From the NCBI RefSeq assembly GCF_004137685.1, contig NZ_QYBB01000012.1:1-64000 (forward strand): 64,000 bases of DNA, written 5' to 3'. The notes below the pieces were generated by a model. It did not search any database, was not told the origin of the DNA, and saw only the letters and a list, made by a program, of their open reading frames with translations. The position numbers and the translations under genes were made by a program. The stretch is from Lichenibacterium minor. GTDB lineage: Bacteria > Pseudomonadota > Alphaproteobacteria > Rhizobiales > Beijerinckiaceae. Below, one piece after another: positions 43,862 through 54,647 of this stretch (the first letter of the stretch is position 1; the number at the start of each line of letters is the position of its first letter).

Positions 43862-46800
43862 ATGACGCGCTTCGCCGACCTCGCCGTCATCACCAACTTC
43901 TCGTTCCTGCGCGGCGCGTCGCACCCCGAGGAGCTGGTCGGGCAGGCCCATGCGATCGGCCATGCCGGCATCGGCATCGCCGACCGCAACTCGCTGGCCG
44001 GGGTCGTGCGCGCCTATTCCTTCGTCAAGGAGCGCGTCCCCGCCGAGGCCGGCTTCCGCCTGGGCGTGGGGACGCGGCTCGTCTTCGCCGATGGCACCCC
44101 GGACGTCCTCGCCTATCCGCGGGACCGCACCGCCTACGGCCGGCTGGCGCGCCTCCTCACGCTCGGCAACCGCCGCACCGGCAAGGGGAAGTGCGAGCTC
44201 GGGCTGGCGGACCTCCTCGACCACGCCGACGGCTTGCAGATGATCCTGACGGATCGCTCGACGGCCGACGCCGCCCCGGCGGCTTCGCCCGACTGGCCCG
44301 CGCTGGTGAGGCTCCTGCGCGACGCCGGCCCCGGCCCGCTGTGGCTCGCGACCCCGCACCTTTACGGCCCCGGCATGCGGGAGCGTCTGGCGGAACGCGC
44401 CGCCCTGGCGCGGGCGACGGGCGCGCGGCTGCTCGCCACCAACGACGTCACCATGCACCACCCGGACCGCCGCGCGCTGGGCGACGTGCTCGCCTGCATC
44501 CGCCTCCACACGACGCTCGACGCCGCGGGCCGCCGCCTCGCCGCCAACGCCGAGCGCCACCTGAAGCCCGCCGACGAGATGGCGCGCATCTTCGCCGAGG
44601 TGCCGGACGCCGTGCCGGAATCGATGCGCTTCATCGATGGGCTGTCGTTCTGCCTGTCTCAGCTGAAATACGATTACCCCTACGAGCTGCGCGGCGGCTT
44701 CGCGACCGAACAGGAAGCGCTGGCATCGCTCGCCGCGGCCGGCCTCGCGGACCGTTACCCGCTCGGCGCCGAGCCGCGGATCGAGGGGATGCTGAACGAC
44801 GAACTCGCCCTGGTGGGTCGGCTCGGCTACGCGGCCTATTTCCTCACCGTTCACGACATCGTGCGATTCGCCCGGGGCGAGAAGATCCTGTGCCAGGGCC
44901 GCGGCTCCGCGGCGAATTCCGTGCTCTGCTTCGCGCTCGGCATCACCGAGGTCGACCCCGCGAAACACGACCTCCTGTTCGAGCGCTTCATCTCGGAGGA
45001 CCGCAACGAGCCGCCCGACATCGACGTCGACTTCGAACACGACCGGCGCGAGGAGGTGATGCAGCACATCTACGCGCGCTACGGGCGCGAGCGCGCCGGC
45101 CTCGCCGCGACCGTGGTCACCTACCGCACCCGCTCGGCCATCCGCGAGGTCGGCCGCGCCTTCGGCCTGTCGGACGACACCGTGTCGGCGTTGAACGGCA
45201 CGGTATGGGGCTACTGGTCGAACGGCGTCGACCCCGCCGAAACGCGGCGCATCGGGCTCGACCCGTCCGAGCGGCGGCTGGCCCTCGTGCTGCGCCTCGC
45301 CGAGGAGCTGGCGGGCTTCCCCCGCCACCTGTCCCAGCACACCGGCGGCTTCGTCATCACGCGCTCGCGGCTCGACGAGGTGGTGCCGGTCGGCAACGCC
45401 GCCATGGCGGACCGCACCACCGTCGAATGGGACAAGGACGACCTCGACGCCCTGGGCATCCTCAAGATCGACGTGCTGGGGCTCGGCATGCTGTCGGCGC
45501 TGCGCGGCGGCTTCGACCTCCTGGAACGCCACTACGGCGAGCGCTACACGCTGGCGTCGATCCCGCCCGAGGAGCCCGCCGTCTACGACATGATCTGCCG
45601 CGCCGACACGATCGGGGTGTTCCAGATCGAGAGCCGGGCGCAGATGTCCATGCTGCCGCGGCTCAAGCCCCGGGCCTTCTACGACCTCGTGGTCGAGGTC
45701 GCGATCGTGCGGCCCGGCCCCATCCAGGGCGACATGGTCCACCCCTACCTGCGCCGCCGCGAGGGTTCGGAGCCGGTGGTGTACCCGTCGGCCGAGCTCG
45801 AAGCGGTGCTCGGCAAGACGCTGGGCGTGCCGCTGTTCCAGGAGCAGGCGATGAGGATCGCCATCGTGGCGGGCGGCTTCACCCCCACCGAGGCCGACAA
45901 GCTGCGCCGCGCCATGGCGACCTTCAAGCGCGTCGGCACGATCGGCACGCTGCACGACAAGATGGTCGAGGGCATGGTCGAGCGCGGCTACGACCGCGCC
46001 TTCGCGGAGCGCTGCTTCGGGCAGATCGAGGGCTTCGGCACCTACGGCTTCCCCGAAAGCCACGCCGCTTCCTTCGCGCTGCTGGTCTACGCTTCGGCCT
46101 GGATGAAGTGCCGCTACCCGGACGTCTTCGCCTGCGCCATGCTCAACGCCCAGCCGATGGGCTTCTACGCGCCGGCGCAGCTCGTGCGCGACGCGCGCGA
46201 CCACGGCGTGGCGGTGCACGAGGTGGACGTGAACTTCTCCGCCTGGGACCACGACCTCGTGCCGCTCGGCTCGGGCGAGGACGGCACGGGGACGCGGCTG
46301 CACCGGCGCCACGGCTCCATGCGCGACGACATCCTCGGCGACCGGGCGATCCGGCTCGGCCTCAGGCAGGTGAAGGGGCTCCGGCAGGGCGACATGGAGC
46401 GGCTCGTGGCGCGGCGAGGCGGCGGCTACGATTCGGTGCGCGACCTGTGGCTGCGCGCGGAGCTGTCGCCCGCCGTCCTGGAAGTGCTGGCCGAGGCCGA
46501 CGCTTTCCGCTCGATCGGGCTCGAGCGGCGCGACGCGCTCTGGGCCGTGCGCGGGCTCGACCGCGTGGGCGACAAGGACGCCCTGCCGCTGTTCGCCCGC
46601 GAAGGCGCGCCGGACCGCGAGCCCGATGCCGACCTGCCGCCGCTGCGGCTCGGCGAGCACGTGGTGGAGGATTACCGCCGCCTGACGCTGTCCTTGAAGG
46701 CGCATCCGGTGCTGTTTCTGCGCGCCGGCCTGGCGCGGCGGCGAATCCTCAGCGCGGCGGAGCTGGACGGGGTCGGGGACGGGCGCCGCGCCGCGGTGGC

Positions 46801-47275
46801 GGGGCTGGTGCTGGTGCGGCAGCGGCCGGGCTCGGCGCACGGCACGGTGTTCCTGACGCTGGAGGACGAGACGGGCTCGGCCAACGTCATCGTGTGGCCG
46901 AAGGTGTTCGAGGCCAACCGCTCGGCCGTGATCGCGTCCCGGCTGCTCGGCGTGCGGGGCGTGGTGCAGCGGGCGGCCGGGGTGATCCACCTCGTGGCGG
47001 ATCGCCTGGAGGACCTTTCGGCGGACCTGAACGCGCTGGGCGAGGGGGGGCCCGCCCTGACCGACCTCGCGCGGGCCGACGAGGTGAAGCGCCCGCAGAC
47101 CTATGCGGCGGCGGCGCGGGGCAAGGGCGCCGAGCTGGGAAGCGTGTTGGGGGCGAAGGCCGGGTTCCCGATGGCGGAGGACGCGCGCCGCAAGGCCGAG
47201 CCCGCGCAGGAGCCGCTGCCGCTCGCCGTCGGCGACGTGCGCCGCGCCATGCCGAAGGGGCGCAACTTCCATTGA
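43862..47275 (+). CDS. dnaE2: Error-prone DNA polymerase DnaE2 (ImuC)
   Basis: A 1137-residue DnaE2. The PHP region begins NFSFLRGASHPEEL, where residues needed for metal binding differ from DnaE1. The polymerase core has LCQGRGSAANSV, PPDIDVDFEHDRREEV with the catalytic Asp residues, FPESHAASFALLVYAS and a C-terminal OB fold (SANVIVWPKVFE). It is the translesion polymerase of the SOS mutasome, and the last gene after imuA and imuB; 37 bases separate it from imuB. Confidence 0.96.
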   Translation: MTRFADLAVITNFSFLRGASHPEELVGQAHAIGHAGIGIADRNSLAGVVRAYSFVKERVPAEAGFRLGVGTRLVFADGTPDVLAYPRDRTAYGRLARLLTLGNRRTGKGKCELGLADLLDHADGLQMILTDRSTADAAPAASPDWPALVRLLRDAGPGPLWLATPHLYGPGMRERLAERAALARATGARLLATNDVTMHHPDRRALGDVLACIRLHTTLDAAGRRLAANAERHLKPADEMARIFAEVPDAVPESMRFIDGLSFCLSQLKYDYPYELRGGFATEQEALASLAAAGLADRYPLGAEPRIEGMLNDELALVGRLGYAAYFLTVHDIVRFARGEKILCQGRGSAANSVLCFALGITEVDPAKHDLLFERFISEDRNEPPDIDVDFEHDRREEVMQHIYARYGRERAGLAATVVTYRTRSAIREVGRAFGLSDDTVSALNGTVWGYWSNGVDPAETRRIGLDPSERRLALVLRLAEELAGFPRHLSQHTGGFVITRSRLDEVVPVGNAAMADRTTVEWDKDDLDALGILKIDVLGLGMLSALRGGFDLLERHYGERYTLASIPPEEPAVYDMICRADTIGVFQIESRAQMSMLPRLKPRAFYDLVVEVAIVRPGPIQGDMVHPYLRRREGSEPVVYPSAELEAVLGKTLGVPLFQEQAMRIAIVAGGFTPTEADKLRRAMATFKRVGTIGTLHDKMVEGMVERGYDRAFAERCFGQIEGFGTYGFPESHAASFALLVYASAWMKCRYPDVFACAMLNAQPMGFYAPAQLVRDARDHGVAVHEVDVNFSAWDHDLVPLGSGEDGTGTRLHRRHGSMRDDILGDRAIRLGLRQVKGLRQGDMERLVARRGGGYDSVRDLWLRAELSPAVLEVLAEADAFRSIGLERRDALWAVRGLDRVGDKDALPLFAREGAPDREPDADLPPLRLGEHVVEDYRRLTLSLKAHPVLFLRAGLARRRILSAAELDGVGDGRRAAVAGLVLVRQRPGSAHGTVFLTLEDETGSANVIVWPKVFEANRSAVIASRLLGVRGVVQRAAGVIHLVADRLEDLSADLNALGEGGPALTDLARADEVKRPQTYAAAARGKGAELGSVLGAKAGFPMAEDARRKAEPAQEPLPLAVGDVRRAMPKGRNFH

Positions 47276-47354
47276 CGGGAAGACGGCCCCGAGCCATCCG
47301 GGCCGCGGGAGGACCGAGGCCCGGCTCCACCGCTGGCCGGATCAGCCTTCCCGA

Positions 47355-47374
47355 GCGTCGGTCTGAACCGACGC
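47355..47374. terminator. Bidirectional hairpin between dnaE2 and bioY
   Basis: GCGTCGGT and ACCGACGC form a perfect 8-bp stem with a CTGA loop between two convergent genes. There is no long T tract on either side. Confidence 0.6.
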
Positions 47375-47390
47375 CCACGGTCGTCCGCGT

Positions 47391-47999
47391 TCAGCGACGG
47401 CCGACGAGGCCCCACACGGACGGCACCAGCAGGGCGCCGAGCAGGGTCTTCACGACCGTGCCGACGACGAAGGGCAGCACGCCCGCCGTCCAGGCCGCTT
47501 CCGCGCCGACGAGATGCGCCAGCCAGGCGTAGCCGGCGGCGAACAGGACGATGTGGCCCAGCGTCATGGCGCCGAGGAGCTGCGGCACGGAGCGGTCGGC
47601 ACCCCGTTCGGCCAGGAAGCCGACCGCGAAGGCGGCCGGGACGTAGCCCAGGAGGTACCCGCCCGTGGACCCCATCATGTACGGGAGGCCGATGCCGTGG
47701 GCCGGGGTGCCGGCGAAGACCGGCAGGCCCAGCGCGCCCTCGACGAGGTAGAGCGCCATGGTGGCGGCGCCGAGCCGCGACCCGAAAGCGGCGGCGATCA
47801 GCAGCACCGCCAGGCTCTGCATCGTGACCGGGACGGGGAAGAAGGGCACCGACAGCTTGGCCGACAGCGCCATGACGGCGCTGCCCACCAGCGCCAGCAG
47901 CGATGCGCGGGCGACGCGCAGGCCGAGCGAAGCCTGCTCGGGCCAGACGGCGCCGGCGAGGGTCGGGTGGGCCGGCAGGCGGATGCGGATGTCTGTCAT
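47391..47999 (-). CDS. bioY: Biotin transporter BioY
   Basis: A 202-residue membrane S component for biotin uptake with about six helices. Typical parts are AKLSVPFFPVPVTMQSLAVLL, YLVEGALGLPVFAG and GSTGGYLLGYVPAAFAVGFLAERG. No bioM or bioN is adjacent; BioY may act alone or with ECF subunits elsewhere. I looked for a BioR site (TTATMKATAA) in the 250 bases upstream and saw none. Confidence 0.93.
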   Translation of the reverse strand: MTDIRIRLPAHPTLAGAVWPEQASLGLRVARASLLALVGSAVMALSAKLSVPFFPVPVTMQSLAVLLIAAAFGSRLGAATMALYLVEGALGLPVFAGTPAHGIGLPYMMGSTGGYLLGYVPAAFAVGFLAERGADRSVPQLLGAMTLGHIVLFAAGYAWLAHLVGAEAAWTAGVLPFVVGTVVKTLLGALLVPSVWGLVGRR

Positions 48000-48251
48000 G
48001 GAAGGCTGTCCCTGGACGCGTGGCGGGCTCGGCGCGATGCGCCGGCGCGCCCGGCCCCCGCTCGACCGGCGGCCCCGATCTCCGGCCCTCCCCGGGAGGG
48101 GTGCCGGACATCGGGAGAAGCCGCCATGGCGGTGGGGACCCTTGCTTTCCGAAGCGCGCAGCCGCAGGCTGAACCATCTCTTAAGTTGGCGTTACGATCC
48201 CGGCAAGCGGCGCCGCGCCCCGGCGGCGGACGCCGCGGGACCCCTCGCCCG

Positions 48252-49166
48252 ATGACCTCCGCCCCCGACGACATCCCCTTCGACCGAACCATGGCGGCCA
48301 AACCCGGCGAGCCCCAGCAGGTGTCGCCGCTGGTGCGCCGGCTCGTCGCCAACAACGGCGGCCCCTTCACCTTCACGGGCACCTGCACCTACGTCGTCGG
48401 CCGCGGCGACGTCGCCGTGATCGACCCCGGCCCCGCCGACGCCAGCCACGTGGCCGCCATCATGGCCGCGGTGGCGGGCGAAACCGTGCGCCACATCCTC
48501 GTCACCCACACCCATCGCGACCACGCGCCTGCGGCGGCGCTGCTCAAGGCCGCCACCGGCGCCGAGGTGATCGGCTGCCCGAAGCGCGCGGCGCGCGCCG
48601 CCGACCCGAGCCTGCCGGCGATCGACGCCGCCTTCGACCTCCGCTACTGCCCCGACCGGGTGCTGGCCGAGGGCGACGCTGTCGAGGGGACCGGCTGGCG
48701 CCTCGTCGCCGTCGAAACGCCCGGCCACACCTCCGACCACCTCGCCTTCGCGCTGCCGGCGGAGGCCGCCCTGTTCTCGGGCGACCACGTCATGGCCTGG
48801 TCGACCACCGTGGTGGCCCCGCCCGACGGCTCCATGCGGGCCTACATGGCGTCGCTGCGCAAGCTCCAGGGACGCGGCGAGACGGTGTTCTGGCCGGGCC
48901 ACGGCGGGCCGGTGCGCAACCCGCGCGCCTTCGTCAAGGCGCTGGTGCTGCACCGCCAGATGCGCGAGGCCGCCATCCTGCGCCGGGTCGCGGCGGGCGA
49001 CGGCACCGTGCCGGCGCTGGTGGCGAGCCTTTACCGCGACCTCGCCCCCTCGCTGCGCGCCGCCGCCGGCCTGTCGGTGCTGGCGCATCTCGTGGACCTC
49101 GCCGCCGACGGCCAGGTCGCCGCCGACGGACCCGCGACGCTGCGGGCCACCTACGCGCGCACCTGA
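48252..49166 (+). CDS. Metallo-beta-lactamase-fold hydrolase (LACTB2-like)
   Basis: A 304-residue protein with the zinc motif THTHRDHAPA, the later ligands in ETPGHTSDH and SGDHVMAW, and FWPGHGGPV. The C-terminal winged-helix-like part (QMREAAILRRVAAG, YRDLAPSLRAAA) is that of the LACTB2/RNase-like group. The exact substrate is not known. Divergent from bioY, with 250 bases between, in which I see no clear operator. Confidence 0.85.
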   Translation: MTSAPDDIPFDRTMAAKPGEPQQVSPLVRRLVANNGGPFTFTGTCTYVVGRGDVAVIDPGPADASHVAAIMAAVAGETVRHILVTHTHRDHAPAAALLKAATGAEVIGCPKRAARAADPSLPAIDAAFDLRYCPDRVLAEGDAVEGTGWRLVAVETPGHTSDHLAFALPAEAALFSGDHVMAWSTTVVAPPDGSMRAYMASLRKLQGRGETVFWPGHGGPVRNPRAFVKALVLHRQMREAAILRRVAAGDGTVPALVASLYRDLAPSLRAAAGLSVLAHLVDLAADGQVAADGPATLRATYART

Positions 49167-49269
49167 CACCGGACGACGGACCCGCCGACGGCCTCCGTCG
49201 CACCGCACGAGCGGCGGGGTGCGTTCGCGCCCCCTGGCAGCGGGGACCTCCGGCCGCTGGGAGGAGCCT

Positions 49270-50043
49270 TCACGAGGCCGCATCCCCGATCTCGTCCGAC
49301 AGGGACTGGATGCGCGCGGCGTTTTCGCCGGAATCGGCGCGGAAGAAGCGCGACGCCGACCGGATGTCCACCCGCGCTTGCCCCGAAGCGGGGCGGATGC
49401 GGATCGCGACGTCGTCGGGCAGCGCCAGGACGCGGGTCGGCGCCACGGCGTCGATGTGGCCGGCGCCGAACTTCCCCTGGGGCGGCGCCGCCTCGATCAC
49501 GCGCCAGCCGCGGCCCTGCACGGCCTTCAGGGCGATGTCGAAGGCCTCGTCGACCGACACGTCGAGCATCACGGGCCCGAGGTTCGGATAGGCGCGGCGC
49601 TCGGCTTCGCGCGCGTCGGGCGGGGGATCGTCGTGGGCGGCGCCGCCCCGCGCCGCGACGGCCGCGGGCGCGGAAGAGAAGGCCGGCGGGGCGGCGGGGT
49701 CGGTCGAAGCGTCGGCGACGGTGGAGCGCGTCGCCGTGCGTTCGGCCAGGTAGGCGGGATAGGCCAGCACGGCCGCGGCGATCACCAGGGCCGACAGGGC
49801 GCGACCGGTGCCGCGCCGCCCCGTCCGCCAGACCACCCCGGCCGACCAGACCGCCAGCGCGACGCCGGCCAGCGCGAACAGCAGCGCGAAGCCCAGCACC
49901 GCCAGCGTTCCCCGCGGGTCGACGCCGCCGCTGCGGCCCATCAGCACCGCGAACACGGCCAGCACGCCGCCGAAGAGCGCGCAGGAACGGGCGCCCGTCG
50001 CCGACGCCGCGAAGGGTTCGGGCGCCAGCCGACGCCTCAGCAC
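49270..50043 (-). CDS. DUF1499 membrane protein
   Basis: A 257-residue protein with three or so N-terminal membrane helices (CALFGGVLAVFAVLMG, TLAVLGFALLFALAGVALAVW, ALSALVIAAAVLAYPAYLA). A soluble DUF1499-type domain follows, with MLDVSVDEAFDIALKAVQGRGWRVIEA and FGAGHIDAVAPTRVLALPDDVAIRIRP. Function unknown. The start is uncertain: no ATG with a ribosome site lies near the first helix, so I take GTG 50043; the frame stays open to an ATG at 50289 through a region of low-complexity Arg/Pro code. Confidence 0.7.
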   Translation of the reverse strand: MLRRRLAPEPFAASATGARSCALFGGVLAVFAVLMGRSGGVDPRGTLAVLGFALLFALAGVALAVWSAGVVWRTGRRGTGRALSALVIAAAVLAYPAYLAERTATRSTVADASTDPAAPPAFSSAPAAVAARGGAAHDDPPPDAREAERRAYPNLGPVMLDVSVDEAFDIALKAVQGRGWRVIEAAPPQGKFGAGHIDAVAPTRVLALPDDVAIRIRPASGQARVDIRSASRFFRADSGENAARIQSLSDEIGDAAS

Positions 50044-50351
50044 GGGGTGGACGCGCGGCGCGCGGGCATGTCGACGGATGGGGGCATGGGCGTCGTGACG
50101 AGGGGCGAGGGCGGGCGGAGCGACCCTATGCGAGACGCCGCCGCCGCGGTAGCCCGGTCGGCGTCGCGGCGGCGCTGGCCCCCGAACCCCCACCCGCGCG
50201 GCTGTGCCGGGGCCCTGCCCTGAGCTGGCACGCCCCGCCGCGGCCCCGCTTAGCGCTTTCGCAAGGACGATCCGCCAGGGTTTCCGCATCGTTCACGACG
50301 TCGCCGCTTTCGCCCCGACCGTGGCTGACGCGACCAGGATGCACCTGTCCC
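50044..50351. other. Unassigned 308-base stretch
   Basis: Either upstream region of the DUF1499 gene or an N-terminal extension of it; the frame is open on the minus strand but the code has no recognisable features. No operator, terminator or RNA structure is evident. Confidence 0.4.
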
Positions 50352-50543
50352 ATGACGCACGACACCGCCCCCCGCCGCGAGGACGCACGCGACCTGCAGG
50401 CCAAGCTGTACCGCGAGATCGGCATCTCCGCCGTGGCCGCCGCCCTGCGCTTCACCACCCAGCCCGACCCGGCGCCCCAGGCCCAGGCCGGCCTGGACAG
50501 GACGGCAGCGACGTCCCCGGTGGTCAAGGCGCGGGCCGCCTGA
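50352..50543 (+). CDS. Small hypothetical protein, 63 residues
   Basis: A 63-residue protein with an acidic/basic start, a helix DLQAKLYREIGISAVAAALRF and a Pro/Ala-rich end. I do not recognise a family. It is supported by a weak AGGAT before the ATG and by its amphipathic helix, which does not read like random GC-rich code. It lies upstream of a phosphoesterase gene on the same strand. Confidence 0.45.
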   Translation: MTHDTAPRREDARDLQAKLYREIGISAVAAALRFTTQPDPAPQAQAGLDRTAATSPVVKARAA

Positions 50544-50676
50544 TAACAGCCGTCACGGACGGCGGCTGGCCGTCGACGGGTCACGCCGCGCCAACGGCGG
50601 CGCCGTTCCGCGCTGGCCGGCGGTCGACAGCCCAGACCGCCCGTACGGGTCCCGCCTTCGGCCGCAGGAGCGTCCC

Positions 50677-51579
50677 CTGACCATCACCCGCAGGCGCGTC
50701 CTGACCGGCGCCGGAGCCTTGGCGCTCGGTTCGGCGGGATTCGCCGGATATGCCGTCGGGGTCGAACCCGCCCTCGTGCCGGCGGTGCGCCGCTACGCGG
50801 TGTCGCCGCCGCGCTGGCCCGCGGGCCTGGAGGTGAGGATCGGGGTCATCGCCGACATCCACGCCTGCGAGCCCTGGATGTCGGCCGAGCGCGTCCGCGG
50901 CATCGCCGAACAATGCAACGCGCTCCAGCCCGACCTCGTGCTGCTGCTTGGCGATTTCAACGCCGGGCACCGGTTCGTGACGGGCCCGGTGATGCCCGCG
51001 GCCTGGGCGGACGCCCTGTCGGTGCTGCGCGCGCCACTCGGCACCTACGCGATCCTCGGCAACCACGATTGGTGGCACGGCCCGGTGCCGGGCATGAAGG
51101 GTGGCCCCGAGGAGGTCAGGCAGGCGCTGCGCGCGATCGGCGTGCGCGTGCTGGAGAACGAGGCGACGCTGGTCGACCGCGGTGGCAAGCGCTTCTGGCT
51201 CGCCGGCCTCGCCGACCAGCTCGCGCATCCCACGGCACCGCCCGGGCACAAGGGCGCCGACGACATCCCGGGCACGCTGCGCCAGGTGCGCGACGAGGCG
51301 CCAGTGATCATGCTGGCGCACGAACCCTACGCCTTCGCCCGCATGCCGGAGCGCGTGGCGTTGACCCTGTCGGGGCACACCCACGGCGGTCAGATCGTGG
51401 TGCCGGGCGTCGGGCCGCTCGTGACGCCGTCGCGCCGCTACAATTACGGCCATTACGTCGAGAACGGCCGCAACCTCGTCGTGTCGGGCGGCTTGGGCGA
51501 GTCCGGCCTGCCGGCGCGGTTCGGCGTGCCGCCGGAGATCCTCGAGATCACCGTCGGCAGCCCGGGGGCGACGGCCTGA
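50677..51579 (+). CDS. Exported metallophosphoesterase (Tat substrate)
   Basis: A 300-residue phosphoesterase of the YaeI-like group. Metal ligands are in IADIHAC, LGDFNAG, LGNHDWW and SGHTHGGQ. The N-terminus ITRRRVLTGAGALALGSAGFAGYAV is a twin-arginine signal peptide (T-R-R-R-V-L). The start is taken as CTG at 50677: AGGAG lies 6 bases before it, no ATG or GTG is available upstream in frame, and the alternative TTG at 50719 would delete the two arginines. Substrates in the family include lipid A-like intermediates and cyclic nucleotides; not decided here. Confidence 0.82.
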   Translation: MTITRRRVLTGAGALALGSAGFAGYAVGVEPALVPAVRRYAVSPPRWPAGLEVRIGVIADIHACEPWMSAERVRGIAEQCNALQPDLVLLLGDFNAGHRFVTGPVMPAAWADALSVLRAPLGTYAILGNHDWWHGPVPGMKGGPEEVRQALRAIGVRVLENEATLVDRGGKRFWLAGLADQLAHPTAPPGHKGADDIPGTLRQVRDEAPVIMLAHEPYAFARMPERVALTLSGHTHGGQIVVPGVGPLVTPSRRYNYGHYVENGRNLVVSGGLGESGLPARFGVPPEILEITVGSPGATA

Positions 51580-51586
51580 CGGGCCG

Positions 51587-52198
51587 TCACATCACGACGA
51601 CCCGGGTCCCCACCTTGGCGCGGCCATAAAGGTCGATGATGTCGATGTCGCGCATGCGGATGCAGCCCGACGAGGCGTCGTGGCCGATCTCGGTCGGCTC
51701 GTTGGTGCCGTGGATGCGGTACAGCGTGTCGTGGCCGCTCGCGTCGTAGAGGTAGAGGGCGCGCGCGCCGAGGGGGTTTTCGGGGCCGCCCGGCATGCCG
51801 CCCTCCGCCACCACGGGTTTCAGGTGCGGCCAGCGCTTGACCATGTCGGCCGGCGGCATCCAGCGCGGCCATTCCGCCATGCGCTTGATCGTGGCGGTGC
51901 CGTGCCAGCCGTAGGCTTCGGCACCCGTCGCCACGCCGTACCGCACGGCCTTGCCGCCCCCGAGCACGTAGTAGAGCAGCTTCTGCTTCGGATCGACCAC
52001 GATGGTGCCGGGGGGCTGGCCCGTCGGGTCCTCGACCTGGTACCGCTCGAAGACGCGGCCCATGTCGGCCTTGGGAACCCGGGCGATGAACTCCTTGTCG
52101 CGCGCCGACAGCGCGGGATCGGGCAAGGCCTTGTATTCGCATCCCGACAGCGCGACGGCTGCCGCCATCGCCCCTGCCGCTCGCCACCCCGTCCGCAT
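51587..52198 (-). CDS. L,D-transpeptidase (YkuD) lipoprotein
   Basis: A 203-residue lipoprotein with lipobox LSGC (Cys20) and a YkuD catalytic domain: HGTNEP and SSGCIRMRD with the catalytic Cys. It cross-links peptidoglycan or ties outer-membrane proteins to it; Rhizobiales rely on such 3-3 links. Ends 7 bases from the convergent phosphoesterase gene. Length and motifs are normal. Confidence 0.93.
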   Translation of the reverse strand: MRTGWRAAGAMAAAVALSGCEYKALPDPALSARDKEFIARVPKADMGRVFERYQVEDPTGQPPGTIVVDPKQKLLYYVLGGGKAVRYGVATGAEAYGWHGTATIKRMAEWPRWMPPADMVKRWPHLKPVVAEGGMPGGPENPLGARALYLYDASGHDTLYRIHGTNEPTEIGHDASSGCIRMRDIDIIDLYGRAKVGTRVVVM

Positions 52199-52337
52199 TG
52201 AACCCGCCCTCGGCCGCCCCAGATCATCACATTACCACGGTGGGTCGGCGTGGGACGAGCCCCTGCGGCCGAGATGCCGTCCCCGTGTCCCCCGCACCAC
52301 GCCGCCGGCATCCGGGCGGACGGAGACCGACGCACCC

Positions 52338-53261
<924 letters not shown>

Positions 53262-53319
53262 AGGCCGTGCCGGCGGTCGGGCGTCCCCACCGCCGGCGGC
53301 GCGCCCCCACGCCTCGGCG

Positions 53320-54621
53320 TCAGCCGCCTAGCGCTTCCGTCGAGGCGATCTCGATGCCGAATCCGGACAGGCCCACGTAGGTCCGCTCGCTCGACGCCAG
53401 CAGCTTGATCGACGCGATGCCGAGGTCGCGCAGGATCTGGGCGCCGACGCCGATCTCCCGCCACTGGCTGACGCGCTTCGCGTCCGACCCTTCCTCCGAC
53501 ACGGACGAGATCGGCACGCCGGCGGTGCCGTCGCGGAGGTAGACCAGCACGCCGCGACCTTCCGCGGCGAAGCGCTCCAGCGTGCGGTTGACGATGTGGT
53601 TGCCGCCCAGCACGTCCTTGACGATATCGGCGCGATGCAGCCTCACCGGGACGCCGCGGCCATCGCCGATGCGGCCGTGCACGAAGGCGAAGTGCTGAAC
53701 CTCGTCGAAGGGCGTCGTGAAGGTGTAGCCGGTGAGCTCGCCGATGGCGGTCTTCACCGGAAATGTGGCGACGCGCTCGACGAGCTTCTCGCGCGACTGG
53801 CGGTAGGCGATCAGGTCGGCGACCGAGATGCGCTTCAAGGCGTGCTTGCCGGCGAAGTCCTCGATCTGCGGGCCGACCATGACGGTGCCGTCGTCGTTGG
53901 CGAGTTCGCAGATGACCGCGACCGGCGGCAGGCCGGCCAGGCGGCACAGGTCGACGGCGGCCTCGGTGTGGCCGGAGCGCGTCAGCACGCCGCCGTCGCG
54001 CGCGATCAGCGGGAAGACGTGGCCCGGGCGGACGAAGTCCGACGCGCCCATGTTGCCGTTCGACAGGGCCCGCACCGTGTTGGCGCGCTGCTCGGCCGAG
54101 ATGCCCGTCGTCAGGCCGTGCTTCACGTCGACCGTCACCGTGAAGGCGGTGCCGAGAGGCGCGTCGTTGGCCGCCACCATGGGGGCGAGGTTGAGGCGCC
54201 GCGCTTCGGCGCCGGTCATCGGCGTGCAAACGATGCCGCAGCAGTTCCGGATGATGAAGGCCATCTTCTCCGTGGTGCAGTGCTGCGCCGCGACGACGAG
54301 GTCGCCCTCGTTCTCGCGGTCCCCGTCGTCGGTCACGACGATGATCTCGCCCCGCGCGATCGCCTCGATGGCTTCCATCACGGCATTCTGGTCGCTCATC
54401 GTCTTGGCTCCATCGGGGGCTCGCGGGGGGAACAGGCCGGACAGGAAGTCGTTCGGCGTCACGCCGCCGGCCGTTTCGCGCAGGATCAGCTCGGCCGTGT
54501 CGCGCGACACCCAGGCGCCGGGGCCGCACATCTGCGTGACGGCCCCGGGCGTGACGCCGATGCGCCGCGCGAAGGCGGAGCGCGTGACGGCATGCGCGGT
54601 GAGCCACTGGGCGAGCTTCAT
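53320..54621 (-). CDS. ribB: HTH-RibB fusion (3,4-dihydroxy-2-butanone 4-phosphate synthase)
   Basis: A single 433-residue frame. Residues 1-65 are a Cro/CI-type helix-turn-helix (MKLAQWLTAHAVTRSAFARR, IGVTPGAVTQM). After a short linker comes RibB (DDGDRENEGDLV, RPGHVFPL, RSGHTEAAVDL), which makes the four-carbon unit of riboflavin from ribulose 5-phosphate. The C-terminal RibA-like part lacks the three zinc cysteines, so only RibB should be active. RibB alone could also be made from the ATG at 54399, which has GGAGCC before it. The start at 54621 lacks a ribosome site; ATG 54675 is an alternative. A palindrome just upstream suggests self-control. Confidence 0.8.
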   Translation of the reverse strand: MKLAQWLTAHAVTRSAFARRIGVTPGAVTQMCGPGAWVSRDTAELILRETAGGVTPNDFLSGLFPPRAPDGAKTMSDQNAVMEAIEAIARGEIIVVTDDGDRENEGDLVVAAQHCTTEKMAFIIRNCCGIVCTPMTGAEARRLNLAPMVAANDAPLGTAFTVTVDVKHGLTTGISAEQRANTVRALSNGNMGASDFVRPGHVFPLIARDGGVLTRSGHTEAAVDLCRLAGLPPVAVICELANDDGTVMVGPQIEDFAGKHALKRISVADLIAYRQSREKLVERVATFPVKTAIGELTGYTFTTPFDEVQHFAFVHGRIGDGRGVPVRLHRADIVKDVLGGNHIVNRTLERFAAEGRGVLVYLRDGTAGVPISSVSEEGSDAKRVSQWREIGVGAQILRDLGIASIKLLASSERTYVGLSGFGIEIASTEALGG

Positions 54622-54647
54622 GCCGGCACGATAGGTCGATGGCGATG

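Noticed and set aside
43385-47272. 1295-codon minus-strand ORF opposite dnaE2
   Set aside because: Antisense shadow of a clear DnaE2 gene.
48000-48251. BioR operator for bioY
   Set aside because: No TTATMKATAA-like palindrome seen; the region is GC-rich throughout.
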